This document shows positions 41,619-50,500 of a stretch of 64,000 nt of DNA, piece after piece. A program made the translations under genes and the position numbers. The notes below the pieces were generated by a model, which saw nothing but the letters and a program-made list of their open reading frames with translations, ran no database searches and was not told the DNA's origin. Numbering within the stretch: the first letter of the stretch is position 1; each line of letters begins with the position of its first letter. This DNA is from Sphingomonadales bacterium Ga0077559. Its GTDB lineage: Bacteria > Pseudomonadota > Alphaproteobacteria > Sphingomonadales > Sphingomonadaceae. The stretch is from assembly GCA_001464315.1 (NCBI GenBank), contig LNFK01000034.1:40428-104427 (forward strand), read 5' to 3'.

Positions 41619-42959
41619 ATGAAGCTTTCCAAGCGCCTTTCCATTGTTGCACTGTTGGCAACTGCTACCGCGCTGACGCCTTTAGTCGCCCAAACTGTGG
41701 CAGACGAGGGCACGCAAGAGGCACGACTTGACATTCCCGATGGGCAGCAACTTTTCGGCAAAAACGATCCAAATCTGCGCCGTGCAACCGCGCAAGTGAA
41801 TGGTGAAATCATCACGGGCACCGACATCGACCACCGGCTTGCGTTGATTGTTGCCGCGAACAACAACAAGTTGCCGCCAGAAGAAGAAGCGCGTTTTCGC
41901 GCGCAGATACTGACCAATTTGATCGACGAAACATTGCAAATCCAAGAAGCGGCGGCCAATGAAATTGAAGTGACCGATGCCGAGGTCAACCAATATTTCG
42001 ATCGCGTCGCGCAACAGAATTTCGGTCGGCCTGCCGCTGAGGTTGACAAATATCTGATTTCGGTTGGATCGTCAGTTTCCACATTAAAGCGCCAGATCAA
42101 GGGCGAACTGTCTTGGAGCCGATTGCTCTCGCGCAATGTGCGGCCTTCCGCCAATGTCAGCGATGACGAAGTCAATGCGATTATCGAGCGGATCAAGGCA
42201 ACCAAGGGCACCACCGAATACCGCTTGGGTGAAATCTATTTGTCGGCGACACCTGAAACGCAGACTGCGGTTGCTGAAAACGCCAAAAAGATAATGGACC
42301 AGCTGCGCCAAGGCGCGAATTTTGTCGCTTATGCACGGCAGTTTTCCGAAGCATCGACCGCGTCGGTTGGCGGCGACCTCGGTTGGTTGACTGCTGCGCA
42401 ATTGCCCGCTTCGCTAGCCGGTGCAGCCGAAGCGATGAACTCCAACGAAGTCGTTGCAGTCCCGTCACCTGGCGGCGTGTCGATCCTTTTGTTGATCGAC
42501 AAGCGTCAGGTGGCAATGTCAGACCCGCGCGATTCAGTATTGAGCCTGAAGCAGATCGCCATCACTTTCCCGGCGGGCACAAGCGAAGCGCAAGTCACAC
42601 CGATGGTGCAACGTTTTGCCGAAGCCACCCGCAAGATCAACGGCTGCGGTGCGGCGGATGAAATGGCGCGGACGCTTGGCGCCGATGTGGTCAACCGCGA
42701 CGGCATAAAAGTGCGCGATTTGCCGGCACCACTCCAACAGGTCATGCTTGAACTACAGGTTGGCCAGTCGACCCCGCCGTATGGCTCGCTCGAAGACGGC
42801 GTTCGCGTGTTCGTGCTGTGTGGACGCGATGCACCACAAGAGGCATCCTCTGAATCCTTCGATGAAATCATGTCGCGACTGGAAGAGGAACGCGTCAACA
42901 AGCGCGCGCGCATCTACTTGCGCGATTTGCGCCGCGACGCGGTTATCGAATATAACTAA
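41619..42959 (+). CDS. surA: Peptidylprolyl isomerase, SurA-like
   Basis: SurA N-domain (ATAQVNGEIITGTDIDHRLAL) and PpiC-type domain; locus context. Confidence 0.9.
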   Translation: MKLSKRLSIVALLATATALTPLVAQTVADEGTQEARLDIPDGQQLFGKNDPNLRRATAQVNGEIITGTDIDHRLALIVAANNNKLPPEEEARFRAQILTNLIDETLQIQEAAANEIEVTDAEVNQYFDRVAQQNFGRPAAEVDKYLISVGSSVSTLKRQIKGELSWSRLLSRNVRPSANVSDDEVNAIIERIKATKGTTEYRLGEIYLSATPETQTAVAENAKKIMDQLRQGANFVAYARQFSEASTASVGGDLGWLTAAQLPASLAGAAEAMNSNEVVAVPSPGGVSILLLIDKRQVAMSDPRDSVLSLKQIAITFPAGTSEAQVTPMVQRFAEATRKINGCGAADEMARTLGADVVNRDGIKVRDLPAPLQQVMLELQVGQSTPPYGSLEDGVRVFVLCGRDAPQEASSESFDEIMSRLEEERVNKRARIYLRDLRRDAVIEYN

Positions 42960-43972
42960 TGGGTAAAGCCCGACTGGACCTGCCGCTGGCAATATCCGTC
43001 GGCGACCCTGCGGGGATTGGGCCTGAGATTATCGGTAAAGCATGGGAAGTCCGGTCGAAAGCCGGGCTTCCGCCTTTTTTTGCAATTGGTGATATTGGCA
43101 GCTTTGCGCCGCATTGGAACGGCCCAGTCGTGCGCATCGAAGACCCGGCCGACGCTGCGAAACATTTTGGATCGGCCCTACCGGTCATCCAACTTCATAA
43201 CTGCATTTCGGTTATTCCCGGCATGCCAGATATGGATGGCGCGCATTGTGCGTATCAGGCGCTTGAAATGGCGATTGGATTTGCCCGCGCAGGCAGCGCC
43301 GCAGCTCTGGTCACTGGGCCAGTTTCCAAAGCGCAGCTTTACGCTGTCGGTTTCACACATCCGGGCCAGACGGAGTTTATCGCCGAGCGATGCGGCGTTG
43401 CCAAGAACAACGCCGTTATGATGCTGGCCGGGCCTGATCTGCGCGTCGTGCCAATGACCACGCATATCCCGCTGGCGTCGGTGGCGGACAAGCTTGACGG
43501 CAGGCTCATCCGGCAGCGCTTGCGCGCGACAGCAAAGGGTCTGCAGCGGAATTTCGGAATAAAACATCCGCGGCTGGCAGTCGCCGGTTTCAATCCGCAT
43601 GCCGGAGAATCGGGCAATATGGGCCGGGAGGAAATCGACATTTTCATTCCCGCCATCGAGCAAATCCGAGGGGAAGGGTTCGACGTCGTGGGGCCACTTC
43701 CTGCCGACACGATGTTCCATGCCGAAGCGCGCTCGCATTATGATGCGGCATTATGCGCCTATCATGATCAAGCGCTGATTCCACTGAAGACGCTGTATTT
43801 CCATGATGCCGTGAACATAACCTTGGGACTGCCCGTAGTCAGGACATCTCCCGATCATGGCACGGCTTTCGGCATAGCGGGGCAAAACAAGGCGCTGCCC
43901 AATTCAATGATCGCAGCCATCAAAATGGCGGAAATGGCCGCGCTCAACCGCATCGCTGCCGACGCAGCCTGA
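42959..43972 (+). CDS. pdxA: 4-hydroxythreonine-4-phosphate dehydrogenase
   Basis: ISVGDPAGIGPEI; VTGPVSKAQL; GFNPHAGESGNMGREE; HDQALIPLKTLYF. Confidence 0.96.
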   Translation: MGKARLDLPLAISVGDPAGIGPEIIGKAWEVRSKAGLPPFFAIGDIGSFAPHWNGPVVRIEDPADAAKHFGSALPVIQLHNCISVIPGMPDMDGAHCAYQALEMAIGFARAGSAAALVTGPVSKAQLYAVGFTHPGQTEFIAERCGVAKNNAVMMLAGPDLRVVPMTTHIPLASVADKLDGRLIRQRLRATAKGLQRNFGIKHPRLAVAGFNPHAGESGNMGREEIDIFIPAIEQIRGEGFDVVGPLPADTMFHAEARSHYDAALCAYHDQALIPLKTLYFHDAVNITLGLPVVRTSPDHGTAFGIAGQNKALPNSMIAAIKMAEMAALNRIAADAA

Positions 43973-44793
43973 TGACCGTCAAACTGCCACCCTTGCGCGA
44001 GGTTATCGCCCGTCACGGCCTGTCGGCAAGCAAGGCACTGGGCCAGAATTTCCTTTTTGACGAGCAGCTGCTCGACAGGATCGCAGCGATTCCGGGTCCG
44101 TTGACCGGCGAGCATGTTTACGAAGTAGGCCCCGGCCCCGGCGGGTTGACCCGCGCTTTGCTGCGCGCCGGAGCCAGTGTCCTCGCGGTCGAACGCGACC
44201 GGCGGTGCTTGCCTGCGCTTGCCGAATTGTCCGAGGCATTTCCCGGACAGTTGCGCGTCATTGAAGGCGATGCGCTAAAGATTGATCCCTTCGCCGAAAT
44301 CGGCGCGCCGTTTCACATTGCGTCGAACCTACCCTATAATGTCGGAACTGCGCTGGCTGTTGGTTGGCTCGGCGGAGATATCTGGCCGCCGCAGTGGAAG
44401 TCGTTGACATTGATGTTCCAGCGCGAGGTTGCCGACCGGATTGTTGCAGCCCCTGCGTCCGACGCTTTTGGCCGGCTGGCGATATTGGCGCAATGGCGAT
44501 CAAAGGCGGCCATTGCGATGCCCGTTCACCGGTCCGCATTCACCCCGCCGCCAAAGGTTATGTCCGCCGTTGTTCACATCACGCCGTCCGCCGCACCCGA
44601 GGGCGTGAAAATGTCGGTGCTTGAAAAACTGACCGCCGCCGCATTCGGAAAGCGGCGCAAAATGTTGCGGCAAAGCCTGAAGGGCGTTGCTGGCGCGCTT
44701 GAGGCGTTAGAGATCACCGGCATCGCGGCAGACCGGCGACCCGAGACCGTCGACATCAACGAATGGTGCGCACTGGCGAGGTGCCTGAGCTAG
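43972..44793 (+). CDS. rsmA: 16S rRNA dimethyladenosine transferase
   Basis: SKALGQNFLFDEQLLDRIA; YEVGPGPGGLTRALL; SNLPYNVGTAL. Confidence 0.96.
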   Translation: MTVKLPPLREVIARHGLSASKALGQNFLFDEQLLDRIAAIPGPLTGEHVYEVGPGPGGLTRALLRAGASVLAVERDRRCLPALAELSEAFPGQLRVIEGDALKIDPFAEIGAPFHIASNLPYNVGTALAVGWLGGDIWPPQWKSLTLMFQREVADRIVAAPASDAFGRLAILAQWRSKAAIAMPVHRSAFTPPPKVMSAVVHITPSAAPEGVKMSVLEKLTAAAFGKRRKMLRQSLKGVAGALEALEITGIAADRRPETVDINEWCALARCLS

Positions 44794-44806
44794 GTCATCG
44801 CTAGGG

Positions 44807-46051
44807 GTGGCACTTTCAAATTGGCAAAGCTATGAGCTTTGGATGCATAGCCTGCCAGCCCATGAACGAGTGATATTGGACCGCATCGAGCATATTATCA
44901 TGCTCGAACAAGTGCAGTCGTGGGCCGCGGTCAACAGCGGTTCGAATAATCTGCAGGGTCTTGCAGCCACCGCTCAATTGCTCGCTAATGCCTTTTCAGC
45001 CTTGCCGGGCAACTTGGCATTGATTGACCCCGAGCCCGTTGAAAAAGTAATGGCCGACGGCTCCGTAGAAATAGTAAAGCACGGACAGCATTTACTGGTG
45101 ACCGTTCGTCCCGAGGCGCAGACGCAACTGCTATTTACGGGCCATATGGACACCGTATTTCCCGCCGATCACAGCTTCCAGAATCAACGCTGGCTCGAGG
45201 ACGGCATACTCAACGGCCCCGGTGTCGCAGACATGAAGGGCGGCATCGCAGTCATGCTCGCTGCGCTGCAGGCCGCAGAAACATCGCCCGATTTTACGCA
45301 TGTCGGATATCAGGTTCTGATCAACAGCGATGAGGAAGTTGGATCGCCGTCATCGGCAGCGCTGATTGCACAAATCGCGCAGCATAAGCTGGCGGCGTTG
45401 ACCTACGAACCCGCGCTTCCCGATGGCACATTGGCTGGCGAACGCGGCGGTAGCGGTAATTTCTCGATCATTTTTACCGGCAAAAGCGCACACGCCGGTC
45501 GCAATCCGCAAGACGGACGCAATGCGTTGCTGGCCGCCGCCGATCTGGCGCTCCGCCTCAAAGCGCTGACCAGAGAAGGCCTGTCGGTCAACCCTGCCAA
45601 AATCGAAGGTGGCAGCCCTAATAATGTTGTGCCCGACCACGCCATATTGCGCGTCAACTTCCGGCCGCGTACGCCGCAAATTGTCACCGAAACTGATGCG
45701 CTTTTCCGGCACTTGGTGGCCGACATTGAACGCGACCATGAGGTTCACGCGCACGTCCACGGCAGCTTTGGCCGCCCGCCCAAGGCGATTGATGCGGGCG
45801 CAGCAAAACTGTTCGACCTCGTCAAACAATGCGGCGCAGAACTTGGCCTGTCTATCGCGTGGAAATCGAGCGGCGGGGTATGCGATGGAAATAACATCGC
45901 GGCCTGCGGCGTGCCAGTGGTTGACACGATGGGCGTTCGCGGCGGCAATATCCACAGTTCGGAAGAGTTTCTGATTACCGAAAGTCTCGTCGAGCGCGCC
46001 CAGTTATCGGCGCTGACCATCATGCGGATTGCCGCCAAAGGAACTTTATGA
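44807..46051 (+). CDS. M20 family metallohydrolase (carboxypeptidase G2/ArgE-like); start uncertain
   Basis: FTGHMDTVFPADH, GPGVADMKGGIAVMLAAL, NSDEEVGSPSS; stop overlaps astA start. Confidence 0.9.
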   Translation: MALSNWQSYELWMHSLPAHERVILDRIEHIIMLEQVQSWAAVNSGSNNLQGLAATAQLLANAFSALPGNLALIDPEPVEKVMADGSVEIVKHGQHLLVTVRPEAQTQLLFTGHMDTVFPADHSFQNQRWLEDGILNGPGVADMKGGIAVMLAALQAAETSPDFTHVGYQVLINSDEEVGSPSSAALIAQIAQHKLAALTYEPALPDGTLAGERGGSGNFSIIFTGKSAHAGRNPQDGRNALLAAADLALRLKALTREGLSVNPAKIEGGSPNNVVPDHAILRVNFRPRTPQIVTETDALFRHLVADIERDHEVHAHVHGSFGRPPKAIDAGAAKLFDLVKQCGAELGLSIAWKSSGGVCDGNNIAACGVPVVDTMGVRGGNIHSSEEFLITESLVERAQLSALTIMRIAAKGTL

Positions 46052-47079
46052 CGTTTATCATTCGCCCCGCAAGCATGGACGATGTGCAGCCGATTTATGA
46101 GATGGCCAAAAGGACAGGCGGCGGATTTACGAACCTACCGCCCGACCGCAAGGCGCTGACCGCGAAGTTGGAAAAATCAGCCGCCGGATTTGCCCGCGCG
46201 GAAGATACCGTCAATGACGACCTGTACGTTTTCGTGCTGCAAAACACCCAAACCGGCGAGGTGCGCGGCACATGCCAAATTTTCGGGCATGTTGGCCAAA
46301 AATGGCCATTTTACAGCTACCGGATCGGCGCGCTGACCCAGCATAGCGTCGAGTTGGACCGCACCTTTCGCGCCGACATATTGAATCTATCGACCGACCT
46401 AGAAGGCACGTCCGAAGTTGGCGGGCTGTTCCTGCACCCCGGCGAACGCGCTGGCGGACTTGGCCTACTGATTGCGCGCAGCCGCTATATTTTTATCCGC
46501 AACCACCGCGCACGCTTTGCTGACCGGACCTTGGCTGAACTTCGCGGCGTGATCGACGAGGCGGGCGGTTCGCCATTTTGGGACGGTGTGGCGGGTCGGT
46601 TCTTCGGTATGAGCTTTCAGGAAGCCGACGAATTCAACGCCAAATTCGGTAACCAGTTCATTGCCGACCTGATGCCCAAACATCCCGTCTACATCGCCAT
46701 GCTCAGCGAAGCCGCGCGCCATGTCATCGGCTTACCTCACCCTTCGGGTCGCGCCGCAATGCGGATGCTTGAGGAAGAAGGTTTTTCGTGGGAAAATTAT
46801 GTCGATATTTTCGACGGCGGCCCGACGATGACTGCGCGCACTGACCAGATCAGAAGCATTCGTGAAGCCAAGGAATCGGCTATTGTCGAGATATCTGACG
46901 CGCTGGGTGACCACAAAAAGGGCGAAAAAATGCTTGTTTCCTCAGGCAGGATGGCAAGTTTTAAAACCGCCTACGGCTGGGTCGAACTACGGGAAGGCGG
47001 GATTGCGATTGATCCGGTGAGCGCCAAAGCACTGAGGGTCGATGTCGGAAGCAGTATCACTCACGTGGCGCGGTGGTGA
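46048..47079 (+). CDS. astA: Arginine N-succinyltransferase
   Basis: MTFIIRPASMDDVQPIYEMAKRTGGGFTNLPPDR; FLHPGERAGGLGLLIARSRY; PFWDGVAGRFFGMSFQEAD. Confidence 0.94.
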   Translation: MTFIIRPASMDDVQPIYEMAKRTGGGFTNLPPDRKALTAKLEKSAAGFARAEDTVNDDLYVFVLQNTQTGEVRGTCQIFGHVGQKWPFYSYRIGALTQHSVELDRTFRADILNLSTDLEGTSEVGGLFLHPGERAGGLGLLIARSRYIFIRNHRARFADRTLAELRGVIDEAGGSPFWDGVAGRFFGMSFQEADEFNAKFGNQFIADLMPKHPVYIAMLSEAARHVIGLPHPSGRAAMRMLEEEGFSWENYVDIFDGGPTMTARTDQIRSIREAKESAIVEISDALGDHKKGEKMLVSSGRMASFKTAYGWVELREGGIAIDPVSAKALRVDVGSSITHVARW

Positions 47080-47082
47080 CGA

Positions 47083-48336
47083 ATGGCTCTCGTTGAAATC
47101 AACTTTGACGGTATTATTGGCCCGAGCCACAATTACGCAGGCCTAAGCCTGGGCAATATCGCATCATCAAGCAACGCGGGCGCGGCTTCGCAACCGCGTG
47201 CGGCGGCATTACAAGGCGTCGAAAAAATGCACGCCAATTTGCGGTTGGGTCTGGCGCAGGGCTTTTTTATGCCGCTGGATCGGCCAAACACGGCTTGGCT
47301 GGCTGGCCTTGCTACGGATATGGAACATGCCGAACCGCATATCCGCGCGGCCGCCTTCTCAGCCTCGGCGATGTGGGCGGCCAATGCTGCCACCGTTTCC
47401 CCCGCCCCTGATACAGCAGACGGTCGGTGCCACTTGTCCGCTGCCAATCTGCTTACCATGGCGCACCGGAGCCATGAATGGCACGGAACACTTGCCCAGC
47501 TAAAGCTGGCCTTTTCCGACGAGCAGCATTTTGCCGTCCATGCTGCGGTGCCGCCGCCCTTTGGCGACGAGGGCGCAGCCAATTTTATGCGGCTTTGCCC
47601 CTCGCACGGTGAGGCTGGCATCGAGATTTTCGTATACGGCAAGGCAGGTGGCCCCTTCCCCGCCCGCCAGCATATTGAATCGTCAAAGGCCATCGCGCGT
47701 GCACACCGGCTTGATCCGGCAAAGACCTTGTTCGTGCAGCAATCCGAAATCGCGATAGCCGCAGGCGCATTCCACAATGATGTCGTCGCGGTCGCCAACG
47801 AACGCGTGCTGTTTACGCATGAACAGGCGTTTGAATTTCCCGATCAAACCTACGCCGATATCAAACGTCTGATGCCCGATGCGGAAATCATCATTGTGCC
47901 TGCTGACCACATCAGCCTTGCCGACGCCATTCAAAGCTATTTGTTCAACGCGCAGTTGGTGACGCTGCCGACCGGAGGAATGGCGCTGATACTGCCCAGC
48001 GAGGCCGAGGCCAACGAACGTGTCTGGAGCTGGTTAAGCGAAATGGTCGCAGGCAATGGCCCGATCCGTGAACTGGTTCCCGTCGATGTCCGGGAATCAA
48101 TGGCCAATGGCGGCGGCCCCGCCTGCCTGCGGCTTCGCGTGGTCGCGGATCCCGCGACGGTCGATGCGCGATTTATCGCCAACGAATCAAAGCTCGACCA
48201 GATTGCCGGGGTAATCGCGGCGCATTGGCCTGAAACTATTACACCCGACCAACTAGGAGACGCGAGGCTGATCCGTCAGATTCAAAATGCACGCGCGGAG
48301 CTCTTGCAAGCGTGTGATCTGACCGAACTCAAATAA
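47083..48336 (+). CDS. astB: N-succinylarginine dihydrolase
   Basis: EINFDGIIGPSHNYAGLSLGNIASSSNAGAASQPRAAALQG; FHNDVVAVANERVLF; NGGGPACLRLRV. Confidence 0.96.
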   Translation: MALVEINFDGIIGPSHNYAGLSLGNIASSSNAGAASQPRAAALQGVEKMHANLRLGLAQGFFMPLDRPNTAWLAGLATDMEHAEPHIRAAAFSASAMWAANAATVSPAPDTADGRCHLSAANLLTMAHRSHEWHGTLAQLKLAFSDEQHFAVHAAVPPPFGDEGAANFMRLCPSHGEAGIEIFVYGKAGGPFPARQHIESSKAIARAHRLDPAKTLFVQQSEIAIAAGAFHNDVVAVANERVLFTHEQAFEFPDQTYADIKRLMPDAEIIIVPADHISLADAIQSYLFNAQLVTLPTGGMALILPSEAEANERVWSWLSEMVAGNGPIRELVPVDVRESMANGGGPACLRLRVVADPATVDARFIANESKLDQIAGVIAAHWPETITPDQLGDARLIRQIQNARAELLQACDLTELK

Positions 48337-48376
48337 CCGTCGAGTATTTTTACAAACACCGCATCCATTAACCATT

Positions 48377-48655
48377 ATGACCCCAGCTTTTCCTGAACTG
48401 GCACAGGGATTGCTCTATATTTTCTTAACTATGAAAAAAATAGCGCGCCTGTTCACAATCAAGACCAAATTGGAGGTCTTCCTTATCACCTACGCGCTTG
48501 GTTTGGGCGCGGTAATGCGGGGGCAGGAATATATGCAACAATATCCCGGCAATATCGGAAAGGTTTTTTTCGTGCTGTGTACAGGCGCCGTTTTCATGGC
48601 CTCAGCAAAAATGCTCGAAGCAGTAGAATTTCAAAGCGCTTTCGGGGTGGATTAG
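48377..48655 (+). CDS. Small inner-membrane protein of unknown function
   Basis: 92 aa, two hydrophobic stretches; FLITYALGLGAVMRGQEYMQQYPG; real start probably an internal ATG. Confidence 0.6.
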   Translation: MTPAFPELAQGLLYIFLTMKKIARLFTIKTKLEVFLITYALGLGAVMRGQEYMQQYPGNIGKVFFVLCTGAVFMASAKMLEAVEFQSAFGVD

Positions 48656-48741
48656 GACCAAGGATTCTGTTGCTCGGCGCGTATTTGCTGACGCATTTTC
48701 GAACCGAAAAACCGGTTTCCTTTTTTTGAAAATGCTTGGGT

Positions 48742-49080
48742 GGGGGGCTTCTGTTGCTCGGCGCCCCCCGGGCCGCCGTAACTATTCTGTTGCCCGGCCA
48801 GTCCAGCCGCGTTCTTTTAGTGTAAGTTCAGACCGTGAGGCCCAAAATTACGCTGCGAGAGCAAGTGCTTCGTTATCGTTTGCACCTATTGGTTGTGAAC
48901 CATTTCACGGCTTATTCATGCCGGGCAAAAACAATGCTTTTGAACACACGTCGATCCTAGTTCAGCCCCTTCAGGACCCCTGAATATCAGGGATTTTGGT
49001 GGAGCTGCCGGGTACCGCCCCCGGGTCCGCTGTATCTATTACACATCGCCATTTATCGCCATAGCCGGGCGAACCCGGCA
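48742..49080 (-). ncRNA. ssrA: Transfer-messenger RNA, circularly permuted two-piece alphaproteobacterial form (outer ends approximate)
   Basis: Minus strand: acceptor piece ...GGACCCGGGGGCGGTACCCGGCAGCTCCACCA ending at 48997; intervening segment 48970-48996; coding piece starting GGGGCTGAACTAGGATCGACG at 48969; tag GCAAACGATAACGAAGCACTTGCTCTCGCAGCGTAA (ANDNEALALAA*) at 48883-48848. GGGGCTG pairs with CAGCTCC of the acceptor stem. Confidence 0.93.
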
Positions 49081-49124
49081 ACGACCCATATAGGCGCTTT
49101 TTGGTGAATGGGAAGTGAAGGCGT

Positions 49125-49457
49125 TTAAAGACCCTGCATATTCCGACTTTCAGCCGGAATATGCACCACCAACCCATTGAGTTCGGGCGTCAGGACGATC
49201 TGGCAGGACAAGCGGCTGGTCCGCCTTGCGCCGCTGGCTAGATCGAGCATATCTTCTTCGTCTTCGACCGCGCAGGGGAGTTTGTCGAACCAGTTCTTGT
49301 CGATGATCACATGGCAGGTCGAGCACGCCATCTGTCCCTCGCACGTGCCCTCGAGCGGCTGACCAGCGGCTTGCGCGACTTCGAGCAGGCCCTGCCCTGC
49401 TTCGGCTTGCACTTCTTGCCGTTCGCCATCAGCGCTGATGAAGGTCACATTGATCAT
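49125..49457 (-). CDS. 2Fe-2S ferredoxin
   Basis: GTCEGQMACSTCHVII cluster-binding motif; DLASGARRTSRLSCQIVL. Confidence 0.94.
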   Translation of the reverse strand: MINVTFISADGERQEVQAEAGQGLLEVAQAAGQPLEGTCEGQMACSTCHVIIDKNWFDKLPCAVEDEEDMLDLASGARRTSRLSCQIVLTPELNGLVVHIPAESRNMQGL

Positions 49458-50500
49458 AACATCGCCTCTGCAGCCCAGTTAATTGTCGCAGCAGCAATGT
49501 CAATTTCTTCAGGTGTCGTATAGCGGCCAAAGCCAAGACGAATTGATGATTTCGCCTGTGCGTCAGTAAGGCCAATCGCGCGAAGGACATGGCTCGGGCG
49601 GCCTGAACCGCTGGCGCAGGCAGAGCCTGCCGAAAAGGCAAGATTGCGGCATTCTGACATCAGCCGCCCTACATCGACACCGTCGCGGCGAATATTGAGA
49701 TTGCCTTTGTAGCGATGGGTGAGCGGGCCATTGATCGTCCAGTCGGCGAATGCGGCAATAGCGCGGTCCCACAGCGCCGAAACATGCGCTGCGTCTGCTA
49801 CCATACGCTCCGCAGCCAGTTTCGCCGCTGCCCCAAAGCCTGCGCATAAAGCAGGCGATAGTGTTCCCGAGCGAAGCCCTTGTTCTTGGCCCCCGCCATG
49901 CATCTGCGGTTCCAATTTTATCCCGTCACGCACCCAAAGCGCGCCGATGCCTTTGGGGCCAAATATTTTATGCGAAGAAATCGCGATCATGTCAGGGCCA
50001 TCGGGAATAGGCATCCGGCCATAGGCTTGGACAGCGTCGCATAAAAACACTCCGCCTTGGGCATGCGCGGCTGCGGCGAGTTCGGCGACGGGCTGTATGG
50101 TTCCGATTTCGTTATTGATGAGCATGACTGCCGATAGTCCGGAGCTGATATAACCTATATCGGCATTTCCGTCGGAGCCGACCGCAAAGCTGGTTCCGCC
50201 GAGATGCTCCACGCAATCCAGAACCGCAGCATGCTCGGTTGCGGCGGCAATGATCGGCATGCCGGACCCTTTGATCGCCAGATTGATCGACTCAGTCGCA
50301 CCACTGGTAAAAATCACCCGCCCGCCGCTCGGCAATAGCGCCGCGACCTGCTCGCGCGTGACCTCGACCGCGGCCGCCGCCGCCCTGCCCGCTGCATGGA
50401 CGCTGTGCGGATTGGCGAAGCCGCCCTTGAGCCAAGGCTCCATCGCGGCAAAGGCTTCGGGCGCGAGCGGTGTCGTCGCCTGATAATCGAGATAGATCAT
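49454..50500 (-). CDS. Cysteine desulfurase family protein (copy 1)
   Basis: MIYLDYQATTPLAPEAF; SSHKIFGPKGIGAL (PLP Lys); FSAGSACASGSGRPSHVL (Cys loop). Confidence 0.93.
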   Translation of the reverse strand: MIYLDYQATTPLAPEAFAAMEPWLKGGFANPHSVHAAGRAAAAAVEVTREQVAALLPSGGRVIFTSGATESINLAIKGSGMPIIAAATEHAAVLDCVEHLGGTSFAVGSDGNADIGYISSGLSAVMLINNEIGTIQPVAELAAAAHAQGGVFLCDAVQAYGRMPIPDGPDMIAISSHKIFGPKGIGALWVRDGIKLEPQMHGGGQEQGLRSGTLSPALCAGFGAAAKLAAERMVADAAHVSALWDRAIAAFADWTINGPLTHRYKGNLNIRRDGVDVGRLMSECRNLAFSAGSACASGSGRPSHVLRAIGLTDAQAKSSIRLGFGRYTTPEEIDIAAATINWAAEAML

